Part shown: positions 56,166 through 64,000 of the stretch, one piece after another
Position numbering within the stretch: position 1 is the first letter of the stretch
Layout: each line of letters starts with the position of its first letter
NCBI RefSeq assembly: GCF_018320785.1
Contig: NC_054875.1
Coordinates: forward strand, 34,575,657 to 34,639,656
DNA length: 64,000 bases
From: Cheilinus undulatus
Lineage: Eukaryota; Chordata; Actinopteri; Labriformes; Labridae
Direction: 5' to 3'
Made by a program: the position numbers and the translations under genes
The notes under the pieces: generated by a model
Seen by the model: only the letters and a program-made list of their open reading frames with translations
What the model was told of the DNA's origin: nothing
Databases searched by the model: none

Positions 56166-56901
56166 AAGCATTTCTTTAACCTCTGTGCTACCAAAGGTAG
56201 AATTATGGTAATCAAAGCCATTGTACGTACACAAATTACTGACCTGAGCTCCGCTTATTTCCCCAAAACAGTGTGCTATTGCAACAATCACCACTCCCAC
56301 TGCCACAGCTGGATACAGGGGTCCCACAGAGGCCTCTCCCTTTCCTGGCACTGAGGCACCCAGCACGGCGCTCACCAGCACCAGCGTGCCGAGCAGCTCT
56401 GCCATCATGGCACGCCAGAACTGACGACTGCGTAGCTACTCAGGTGGAGCACATAAGCATACACAAATACAACCTTTGAGCATATAATTCACCATATTTC
56501 TTGATTTTTAGCTGTTACAGCTATCCAGGCTCAACTCTAATGATGTGTATCAGTGTACAGTACATCAAATTTAATCAGCTGCTTTTGAATCAGTAAGAAC
56601 ATATAAAGAGACATAGATATCACTCTCTGCATCTACATGTAAAACAACCCATCTCATATTAATTGATTCACTATAAGACACTGATTTTCTTGAGAAAATT
56701 GGTTAAAAATGCATCAGTTATCCCAAAATATGGCATTTTATAACAGTCTGGCATGTAACAAAGTAAAAACTGTGATGGATTAATTCAAAGTAACATCAAA
56801 TACACACATCAGAGGCATTTCTTTGTAAAGAGCATGTACAAATGATGAAGTACTTTAATATTTACGTATAAAAATAAAGCTCTCACCTCATGCCATGCCA
56901 T
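50117..56901 (-). CDS. aqp14: Aquaporin, probably Aqp14, six exons
   Basis: Join (complement) 56887-56901, 56244-56435, 54770-54931, 52710-52874, 51079-51159, 50117-50332; 276 aa plus TGA. All introns are GT-AG and phase 0. It is a six-helix MIP-family channel: [12 protein letters not shown] opens helix 1, NPA motifs lie at 71-73 (GAQVNPALT) and 187-189 ([10 protein letters not shown]), VYWIGP opens helix 6. The filter is V51/V175/G184/R190 instead of the usual Phe/His/Cys-or-Ala/Arg, and the loop-B His before NPA is Gln69. The roughly 50-residue tail is Ser/Thr-rich with SRSASR and two Cys (238, 241), plausible regulatory sites. The gene is paralogous to mip and tandem with it. Aqp14 is reported as a hormone-regulated water and solute channel in fish neural tissue; the open filter fits that. 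The name rests on family reasoning without an alignment; another aqp4-related class remains possible. Confidence 0.88.
51079..51159 (-). CDS. aqp14: aqp14-like coding exon 5 (second NPA loop)
   Basis: 81 nt, identical in length to mip exon 3. [19 protein letters not shown] and on to FWENHW. The NPA and pore Arg190 are intact; filter position 184 is Gly. Acceptor TTCTCAG, donor GTGAGA. Confidence 0.95.
51216..51435 (-). mobile_element. LINE 3' fragment in an aqp14 intron
   Basis: Minus-strand sequence encodes [20 protein letters not shown], the conserved terminal GRPRTRW region of the LINE family at 36760-37775, followed by the short 3' tail. Decayed, no intact frame. Confidence 0.7.
52710..52874 (-). 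CDS. aqp14: aqp14-like coding exon 4 (helices 4-5)
   Basis: 165 nt, identical in length to mip exon 2. [19 protein letters not shown] and on to [16 protein letters not shown]. Position 175 is Val where water-specific aquaporins have His. The donor GTGAGA has the same placement as in mip. Confidence 0.95.
52909..53003. repeat. (TA)n and (CA)n microsatellite
   Basis: TA runs at about 52909-52979 interrupted by ATGTATA, then CA at 52980-53001. It begins about 35 bp upstream of the aqp14-like exon 4 acceptor on the minus strand and borders the Tc1 insertion. Confidence 0.95.
53010..54659 (+). mobile_element. Tc1-like transposon in intron 3 of the aqp14-like gene
   Basis: Inverted ends GTGCTTAACAAATTTATTAG (left) and the complement of TAATAAATTTGTTAAGCAC (right) enclose about 1.65 kb with a plus-strand transposase relic. 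It accounts for most of this 1,895-bp intron; without it about 245 bp would remain. It lies opposite to the direction of aqp14 transcription. Confidence 0.9.
53456..54513 (+). pseudogene. Tc1-type transposase, frameshifted
   Basis: The first 108 codons are intact: [18 protein letters not shown], then the helix-turn-helix [20 protein letters not shown] and the [10 protein letters not shown] linker. After a stop at 53780 the sequence continues in other frames with [15 protein letters not shown] (first Asp), [14 protein letters not shown] (second Asp) and [10 protein letters not shown] (third acidic residue). All three catalytic positions are recognisable but spread over several frames, so no active enzyme is encoded. 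Confidence 0.9.
54660..54727. repeat. (GT)n, (TA)n and (GATATA)n microsatellite
   Basis: Directly adjoins the right end of the Tc1-like element and ends about 45 bp from the aqp14-like exon 3 donor. Confidence 0.9.
54770..54931 (-). CDS. aqp14: aqp14-like coding exon 3 (first NPA, helix 3)
   Basis: 54 codons: [15 protein letters not shown], then [13 protein letters not shown] and on to DHFVSR. Acceptor ATCAG, donor GTCAGC. AAQCLGA is a strong family signature. Confidence 0.95.
56133..56159. repeat. Run of 27 T in aqp14 intron 2
   Basis: An uninterrupted T tract, poly(A) on the transcribed strand, about 85 bp beyond the exon 2 donor. No attached retroelement was recognised. Confidence 0.9.
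56244..56435 (-). CDS. aqp14: aqp14-like coding exon 2 (helices 1-2)
   Basis: 64 codons, from [15 protein letters not shown] to CFGEISGAQ; the donor GTCAGT follows the Gln codon. Contains filter residue Val51. The intron splits the protein immediately before VNPA; mip has no intron here. The acceptor (CTGAGTAG) is mediocre and is chosen because it restores the family N-terminus. Confidence 0.9.
56887..56901 (-). CDS. aqp14: aqp14-like coding exon 1, five codons (MAWHE)
   Basis: ATGGCATGGCATGAG followed by donor GTGAGA. The ATG has a purine at -3 and G at +4. Joined to the next exon it gives [14 protein letters not shown], which matches the start of MIP-type aquaporins (M..ELRS..FWRA). Without it the next exon has an in-frame stop just before its first codon, so an upstream start exon is needed or the protein starts late, at the MM of MMAELL. 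Confidence 0.75.
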
Positions 56902-57790
56902 TTCCTGCTAGATGGGTCTATTATCTTTAGGTTAATCTTTTTATTTGTTGGTCCTTCTGTTGTCCGTCTGTAGAGCTGCCAGGGTCTGGGCACTTCAGGG
57001 TCTCTGCTACATCCGTCCTCTAGCTCCTTTGAAGAGAGCAGCCTCCCACCTCCCCTCAGTCTCTTTTTCTCTCTCTCTCTCCCTTCTTACCATCTCCTTA
57101 TCCCACACCTTGAGCTCTATCAACTCTTCTTCCACACAAACATTACAGACTGCCAGCCCTTTAAATGTGTCTTTCCAAGATTGTATGTGCTGTATAGCAC
57201 TGACCCCATTTCCTTCAAACACATCCTGCTGACCTTGAGCAATTTAATACATCTTCAACAAAGTAGCAGGAGCTTTTCACTTATCTCCAAACTCAAGTGA
57301 TTGTGACCACTTCAGGTGGTTGCACAAGGGTTGAAACAGCAGAGAGGACACAATATTGCATAACCACTTACAGGACAGACATAACTCAAACTGAATTATA
57401 AAGCACTGCATCTGCAACTGATGTCGGGCATTTTAAGTTTGAGCTTCTACATTTGCAGAAGCGTTTGAAAGCTTGAGTGTTGTCAGTCAGTCAGAGACAT
57501 GGAAAAATGCAGCAGTTGAAAAGTGTCTCCAAGCAGATGTTTTCTGTTGCAGTACATTACATTTGAAAAACGTAGTTACTTCTTAACTGAAATAATACAA
57601 TTTCAGGCATTTATGAGCCTTAACATTTTCCATTTCTTTTTGCACATTATGAAATGTTATTTTTGCTACTAGCAGTTTATCAGATGTATAGCTGTAGGCT
57701 CAGGGAGGGGCCAAAAAAATACACGTAACAAAGATGCTGCAGTTATCAGCCGTTTAAGTAGCCATTATTGGCTGCATTCTGTAACAGATA
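56902..57790. other. Region upstream of the aqp14-like gene
   Basis: Expected to hold the promoter and 5' UTR on the minus strand. No TATA box or other decisive element was recognised. The CT-rich stretch 57055-57085 is simple sequence. Confidence 0.3.
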
Positions 57791-58345
57791 CACAGTGCTT
57801 TATAAAGTATTTGCCCCCTTTGTGATTTCCTATTTTTTTGTATATTTTTCACACTTACACTTACATTACAGGGAAAAAGCCATCTAAACCTACCTGGCCC
57901 TATGTGAAAATATAATTGCCCTCTAAATCTAATAAATGGTTGTTCCACCCTTGGCATTAACAACTGCAAGCAAGCTTTGGCAAAAACTGGCAATGACTCT
58001 TTCACATCACGTTATAGAGGAAATTTGGCTCACTCTTCTTTGCAGAATAGTTTTAATTCAGCCACACTGGAGGGTTTTTGAGCATTTATGACCTGTTTAA
58101 AGCCATGCCACAGCATCTCAATGAGATCTAAGTCCGGAGATAACAAGACCAATCCACCCCCCCACCCCCCGACCCTTCCCCCACCCTTTTTAAGCAATTC
58201 AGAGGTGGACTTGCTTGTTTGAGCTTGAGGTCCCAAACTGATGGCCGTACATTTCCCCTCAGGATTTATGGTGCCTTCAATTATGACAAGTTGTCCAGGT
58301 CCTGAAGCAGCAAAGCAGCCCCAGACTACCACCACCATGTTTGAC
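57791..58345 (-). pseudogene. Internally deleted Tc1-like transposase element
   Basis: The outer end (CAGTGCTTTATAAAGTATTT) is at 57792. Minus-strand sequence holds GCFAASGPGQLVIIEGTINP and then DLIEMLWHGFKQVINAQKPS, CKEEWAKF, the C-terminal third of a Tc1 transposase. The catalytic NDPKH region between them is missing, and a C-rich stretch (58154-58195) is inserted. Confidence 0.8.
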
Positions 58346-59066
58346 TACTGATAAGCTCTTTGTATTAAATGTTGTGTTAGTTTCACACCAGATGTAACAA
58401 GACATATATCTTCCAGAAAGTTCAACTTTTGTCTTGTAATTCTACAGAATATTTTCCCATCACTGACTGTTTTCCTTGTCTGTTCTTGAATTTCTTTAAA
58501 TTGTTGGCATGCTGTGTTACTTCTAGGGATCTTATAGTCTACTTCACTTTGTCAAATTTTATTTTAAAGCATTGTGGTGTAAAGCTTTCTGAGGCCCAGG
58601 GTCATGAATGGGCCCATTCAAAGACATTATCTTAAATTTGAGCAATTATTACTTTTAATCATTTATTTATTTATTCATTTATCTATTTATTCATTCATTC
58701 ATTCATTAAATTATTTATTTATTTATTTAATTCAATAACCATTCGTGTCCAACGTAAAATCTTCCAATCTGAATGAAAAGAGGCGGAAAGGAGAATAATC
58801 ATATTACATGAGCCTCATTTTCATAAAAAATGCCACAAATGCATAATAAAAAAACTGAAATGGAAAAACAAGCTGCAGGCCAATAACAGCTGCTCAAATC
58901 CTGGTACTAGCTCATAAGTTAGAATTCCAATAACAAAATCAAAATCATGTTACCATGATACAAAACAAAATTTATCTTATTTCATCATACTTTCTCATCA
59001 ATCAATACCATACCATATACAATACAATACAATACTAATACAATACCATACCATATCACCAATAAT
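58346..59066. other. Intergenic DNA with simple repeats
   Basis: TTTA/TTCA tetranucleotide repeats at 58660-58730 and ATACAATACA repeats at 59015-59060. No gene. Confidence 0.5.
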
Positions 59067-59438
59067 GGTGCAGTGTGTAATATTTAGCCTAGTAGCATTT
59101 AGCAAAACAAGCTTGGTTAAAATGAAACATAACATTTATAAGTAGATTGATCTAAATTAGTGTTGAAATCTGATAACACATTTTTTAAATTTATGTTTTA
59201 AATTAACTCAGAATAAGCCTTTTATTCATACATAGGGAGGGTCCCCTCCAAGCACGCTGCCATCTTGGATTTTTGCATTTTGCCTGTTTCTATGGCACCA
59301 TAGAAGAAACCAAATAACAGTTAAGCATGTATTGATTTTCAGACTTCACTGGTTCCCACAGTTATCACCAGAGAAATGATCATCACACTCCAGAATTGAC
59401 TGTTAGATGTTTATAGTCCCAATTTTACACACTGCACC
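59067..59438. mobile_element. MITE with GGTGCAGTGTGTA ends, copy A
   Basis: Inverted ends GGTGCAGTGTGTAATATT and the complement of AATTTTACACACTGCACC. Same ends as 61784-62309. Non-coding; superfamily not determined. Confidence 0.75.
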
Positions 59439-61579
59439 TTTAAATATTTATTTTAAACATAATGTTTGACTTAGACTCTCTGTCAAGATTGTTCCATAAA
59501 CTGATTCCTTTCACAGAAACACAACATGTCACCATTTTATCAATGAAACAAAAGTTATGTTGACTAATTTTTTTGTCTTCCAGGGGGATCATTAGATACA
59601 AGTGGGAGGGGGGGCTCCAAGGAAAAAACTGCTGGGCCAGGGGCCTTGTGCTAACACTACAGAGCCAATTTACATGGATGTGTACACCAATTTCTGTGGG
59701 CAGGCCTGAAAACCAATCTGAGCCCAGCTGAGTTGAGCCAGTATTACATTATGGAAATGCACTCTCTGAGTCCCTTTAAATAACACACCACAATACAAGT
59801 TTTGCTAGCTAGCAGGTGCCTGGTCCAGCTGTCTTTTAACAAATGGATTAGCCACCTACAGAAACTCAGTACTCTGAGATTACCACCAGTCTACTAGTAC
59901 AACTGCTCGAGCTGCTTGGGTCTATCTTTATGTCCTCCAACACACACTTGAACAGATGCAAACATGCCAACATGTTTATATAAGATTTTTTATTCCATTG
60001 ATAATTCTCTTTTAAAATGACTGTGGGGAGAATGGACCCTAGGGAATAATCAGTCTGTTCAGGGGTAGGGGAGTCTGTGTATATCAGCATCAATCTTTTA
60101 CATTTCTAGAATGAAACATTTACACACAAGACCACTTGTGTTTTTTCCCTTTAGTTCTCCTGTTGGTATGCTTTTGTGTCCTGAGCACCTGGTACCCATT
60201 ACTTCTACCACGGCTGATTTTCATATCAATTATCAGAACAAAAGACGAGATCATCTTGAACAGACATCACGTCCTTTCTAGAAATTATCCATTGAGTTAT
60301 ACACTGCATTTCAACATCATATATACAAGACTAATCTGACTTTTCTTGTCTATGATGTGCATATTAGAAGCAGTCTTCTTTTAACAGCAGAAGAAAGAAA
60401 GTCTCTAATATTGGCACTTAACCCGCAGAACTCTAATATGATAGCCCCCCACCCTCCTTTTTGTCCATCCAGTCTACTTATGAGGTCCTGCTCTGATCAC
60501 CATGGGGACAAACTCTTTCATGATGCTGTTGCCATAGCGCCTATTGTGACGCTGAACCTGTGCATGCTTTTATTTTCAGTCTTTGATGTAGAAACAAACA
60601 CGCACCTTGTGAGGACATTTTAGCAAAACAGACAGAATTCCTCTGTTTAAATAGATAAAAAATAATTCAGATTGTTAATGCAGTAACAAGACAACATGTG
60701 AATATTGATGTGTAGCTGCATTTTGTCAGCAATATCAAGGTTGTATGGTGTAGATATTCCAGATTTAAACAGATCCTACAGGTGTCACAGGTCCTAAATA
60801 TGGCCCACTGTATCCAGAATGAGCTCGCTGCTGGGTTTGAGGGGGGTAGTGGGGTTCTGATGAGCCCCCATTATGCCGTGGATTACCCCCTCCTCCCTAT
60901 GGTAACTGTTTAACTGTTATCCCCCCTTTTGTGGGGCTAAGCTCGACTGTGTGGAGTGGGCCGGGCAGGGGGCACACTGGAACCCGCTGGCGTGGGGAGT
61001 TTTTAGCCCCCTCCGCCCGGAGTGCTGACACTGACACAATTTCACACATACACACACATGAAAAGTGCCGGCTCAGGGATTTGAGCGAGCCATGGAGGGC
61101 AACAGGAGAGGGAGAAATGTGCTATGAGAAAAAAATCATATTATTTTATTTTGTCTAATGTGTCATATTTGTGAGTTATAGCTTGGTTTTAGGTTTAAGT
61201 GTGTTTGAGCATGCTGCTCTTGAGGAGCAGCTGGGAGTGATGGCAGGACGTTTCCCTGCAGCATGTGCCTCAGACAGGACCCTCCAGGGAGCTGCAGGGC
61301 CCCGCCCACATACTTCAGCATATTTCCATCATGTTTGAGTGCTCTTTGTGACCCTTCAGTGTGACAGTACAGTAGGCTTGTCTTGTGATTTACAGTAACT
61401 TATAGGGGAAGTGTGAAGTAAGCAGGCAATATTTTTAATTTATAATAATTCTCTACAACTCTTTTTAGGGCACCCATTGAAACAATTGGAAATAATGATA
61501 TATTATTAGTAGATATACCAAGCCATTTTACTTGTTTTCTTGATGTATTTTTTTTTTTATCATAACAGTGAAAATCAAG
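59439..61579. other. Intergenic DNA, nothing established
   Basis: 60830-61320 is GC-rich and non-repetitive in appearance, about 4 kb upstream of the aqp14-like start; it could be regulatory, but nothing in it decides this. The rest is AT-rich without recognised features. Confidence 0.3.
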
Positions 61580-61783
61580 ACCATGTTTAAGTAATGGTGG
61601 TACCACTGGTTTTATCTTATAATTCCAATTGGAAAACAAAATAAATCACAAATATTGAATTACTGACTAATTTTTAGCAGTTATGGGAATCTGATTTATG
61701 CCAGTTAAGTATAATAAACTGTTATTGTGTTTTAGAACTTACTAAAAATCACGTATTTCACCATTTATTCATTTTATTTTTTA
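61580..61783 (+). repeat. Dispersed AT-rich repeat, copy C (interrupted)
   Basis: TAATGGTGG.ACCA, TTTTAGCAG, and TTACTAAAAATCACGTATTTCA match copies A (8160-9085) and B (12590-13800). A MITE follows at 61784, and repeat sequence (AATCCCATCAGAAGATCT) seems to resume after 62310. Confidence 0.55.
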
Positions 61784-62309
61784 GGTGCAGTGTGTAGAAG
61801 TTGACAGCATTTTGCCAAACAGAAATGGTGTAAATGGGATATAATGTTTATATATTTATGTGAAGTATGTTAAAATAAGTGTGCAATCATCCCCTTAAAA
61901 CTTTTGTTTTCTTTTTACAAAATTAGAAAAAAGCTTTTTAAATTTACATTACAGCAGGTCGTGCTCACGGAGGCTGACATAACAAACCGCCATGTTGTCT
62001 AAGGCAACGTTATGGGGACAGAAAGAGCGAAACGCGATTTTTAAATACGAACCTGCCCGCCGGTCCTGAAATATACCTGGAAGGCAGGCGGAGAAGAAGA
62101 CTTAACTATAATTTATAAAAATAATGGTTACAAAAATGAATGAATAAACCCTCACCTCATCACTGCTGTAAATGATTTCCAGCTCACGATCCTTTTTGGT
62201 CTTCACAGGCTCTCGTTGCTTAGTGATGTGACGTTTTGGTAACAGATGGGCTCCTTCTAAAATCTGAATGCTAGATGTCGCTAAAATTCCAATTTCTACA
62301 CACTGCACC
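61784..62309. mobile_element. MITE with GGTGCAGTGTGTA ends, copy B
   Basis: Inverted ends GGTGCAGTGTGTAGAAGTT and the complement of AATTTCTACACACTGCACC. Longer than copy A (526 against 372 bp). The interior around 61970-62095 is CpG-rich. Inserted in an older repeat. Confidence 0.8.
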
Positions 62310-62904
62310 TTTAAAATCCCATCAGAAGATCTAAAAGAAATCACAGTTATTGGATGTCTAAATGACTTTTAGCAGAAACAAGAAAAATGAATGTGATTAT
62401 GACAACTGTCAAATTATGCTAAATGAATAATTATAAAAACCACACTAATACATCTAAGCTTTTGTGTCACTGAATGATTTTCCCAGTTTGAACTTTTATA
62501 GCTGGATGTTTCAAGTCGTACAATGAATAAACAGATTTTACATCAATACATCTGGTACTTAGTTGTGTAAGTATCATATAAATCTGTATACTAACTACAG
62601 GTTTAGCCTCAGTAAATTAACAAGTCATCTATAAAGCATGAATATTTTACGTCAATAAAAACACAATTACAAATGCTTTATTGGTGCATTAGTTGAGTAT
62701 TAGTCAAGAGTTACTAAGGCATTAGTAAAATGTTAGACATGTACAAAACATTTTAATTTATATGCCATTAATAATCACATAAATGCTCTATTGATGCATC
62801 TGTAATCCCAAAACCTGTTTACTGTTTTAAATCTGTTTAGTAATACTTAAAAAAAAAAAAAAAAACATCTATAGCTGAGTTAGTGACAAAAGTGACATAA
62901 GCCG
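62310..62904. other. AT-rich DNA after the MITE
   Basis: Probably begins with the rest of repeat copy C. Contains an A run of 17 at about 62849-62865. No gene. Confidence 0.3.
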
Positions 62905-62908
62905 TTAA

Positions 62909-62990
62909 ATAATAATAATAATAATAATAATAATATCTTGAATTTATATAGCGCCTTTCAATAAACCCAAGGACGCTTTACAGGAACACA
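62909..62990. repeat. (AAT)n microsatellite joined to a dispersed repeat end
   Basis: AAT triplets at 62909-62934 followed by TTTATATAGCGCCTTTCA and CCAAGGACGCTTTACAG, a pairing seen at many places in fish genomes and probably the 3' end of a retroelement. Confidence 0.55.
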
Positions 62991-63224
62991 TAGATAATTA
63001 ATAAATAAATAATGCTTTGTTAATGATTAGTTAAGTTTTCACCAATGCTTTACATATGCTTAGGGCTGCCCACAGTTTTGGTTGGGCCCCTGAAAACCCC
63101 AGTGAATGGGTCCTCTCCATTCGTGATTTATTGATGTGAATGCATGTGTGTTCTATCAGTAGCATTAGTGCTAGCATCCTGTCTAACACTTACCTCATTT
63201 TGGACCTGAAAAATGTGTCAAACT

Positions 63225-63755
63225 CACTGGGCTTTATTTTTGCTACTTTTTAACCCTGTTTTCAACATGTTTGGTAGTCCTTTTGCCACTTTTGGCCTAT
63301 TTTTGCAGTTTGTCACCCTTTTTTCTAAATTTTTGCCACTTACAACTTTTTTTTTTTGCCACAGTGTGCCCATTTGTGCCTCTGTTTTGCATCATTACCA
63401 CCATTTTTGCTAAGTTTATGCTACTCTGTGCCAATTTTTGCTACTGTTTTGCAACATTCTGATCATTTTTGCTACCTTTTTGCTACTTTGTGCCTATTTT
63501 TGCCTCTGTTTTACAACATTACAACCACTTTTAGCTACTTTGTGCCCATTTGTGCCTCTGTTTTGCGACATTACGGCCACTTTTGCTATCTTTTTGCTAC
63601 TTTGTGCCCATTTTTGCCACTGTTTTGCAACATTACCACCACTTTTGCCACATTGTGCCCATTTGTGCCTCTGTTTTTGCAACATTAAGGCCACTTTTGC
63701 TACCTTTTTGCTACTTTGTGCCCATTTTTGCCACTGTTTTGCAACATTACGACAT
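63225..63755 (+). repeat. Minisatellite of TTTGTGCCCATTTTTGCCAC units
   Basis: Units of roughly 60-70 bp, made of TTTTTGCTACTTTGTGCCCA, TTTGTGCCTCTGTTTTGC and AACATTACGACCAC, repeated at least seven times with variation. Frames through it give Phe/Cys/Leu-rich pseudo-proteins that should not be annotated. Confidence 0.85.
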
Positions 63756-63919
63756 GTTATATCATTTTCTTTCTTTTGTAACTGTTAGACTTGGGGATTG
63801 AGATACACATCTGGTATCATGTTTGTCTCTGTTGCCTTTGCTACACTTCAGAGTGAATGGGAGGATGGGTGACTGAGTGAATGAATGAGGGGATGGTGGG
63901 TGAGGGGGGTTTGGGGTAG

Positions 63920-64000
63920 GGTTGAACAATTTGGGAAAATAATCTAATTGCGATTATTTTTTCATATATTGCGATAGCAATTTATGTGCGATTATTTTTT
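63920..64000. repeat. Start of a dispersed repeat cut by the window end
   Basis: GGGTTGAACAATTTGGGAAA followed by AATCTAATTGCGATTATTTT resembles a very common fish interspersed repeat. Only the first 80 bp are visible. Confidence 0.4.

Noticed and set aside
63356..63801. Several overlapping Phe/Cys/Leu-rich ORFs up to 116 codons
   Set aside because: They are translations of a minisatellite in multiple frames and strands.
1..64000. CRISPR arrays, operons, bacterial or viral genes
   Set aside because: No regularly spaced direct repeats with unique spacers and no prokaryotic or viral gene was seen; all signals are those of a vertebrate nuclear genome.

Overview
The window is vertebrate nuclear DNA, almost certainly from a teleost fish. 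It has spliced genes with GT-AG introns, AT-rich non-coding DNA, many decayed Tc1-like transposons, hAT-type and other miniature inverted-repeat elements, LINE remnants and fish-type tRNA-derived SINEs. It also carries an aquaporin that looks like Aqp14, a class reported in fish and some other vertebrates but absent from placental mammals. I see no bacterial, plasmid, phage or CRISPR features. Only about 2.3 kb of the 64 kb is coding sequence that I can defend.

Layout. (1) About 1-9.9 kb is repeat-rich DNA with no gene I can establish; one possible terminal exon lies at 2099-2183. (2) 10,281-39,056, plus strand: a four-exon RNA-binding-protein gene of the RBM24/RBM38 family (233 aa predicted), with introns of 4.5, 4.9 and 18.6 kb full of mobile-element debris. 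(3) 44,451-45,768, minus strand: a compact four-exon gene for lens major intrinsic protein (MIP, aquaporin 0; 263 aa predicted). (4) 50,117-56,901, minus strand: a six-exon aquaporin gene, probably aqp14 (276 aa predicted), with a five-codon first coding exon and a Tc1-like element in its third intron. (5) 57-64 kb has no recognisable gene: Tc1 relics, MITEs and a minisatellite.

The two aquaporin genes stand in tandem on one strand. Their last three coding exons have matching boundaries, and the two central ones are identical in length (165 and 81 nt). The single 120-codon first exon of mip corresponds to three exons (5, 64 and 54 codons) in the other gene. They are therefore ancient paralogues that now differ in selectivity: MIP keeps a classical water-channel filter (F48/H172/A181/R187), while the Aqp14-like protein has V51/V175/G184/R190. 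The RBM gene is transcribed towards the pair and has no evident functional link to it.

The observations most worth a second look are the hydrophobic, wide-looking pore filter of the Aqp14-like protein, a possible recursive-splice site or 54-nt in-frame cassette exon in the long rbm38-type intron, a dispersed element built around AGCTAAAGCT-type repeats, a repeat pair carrying the same apparent first exon of a helicase-like ORF, and several nested insertions whose order can be read directly.
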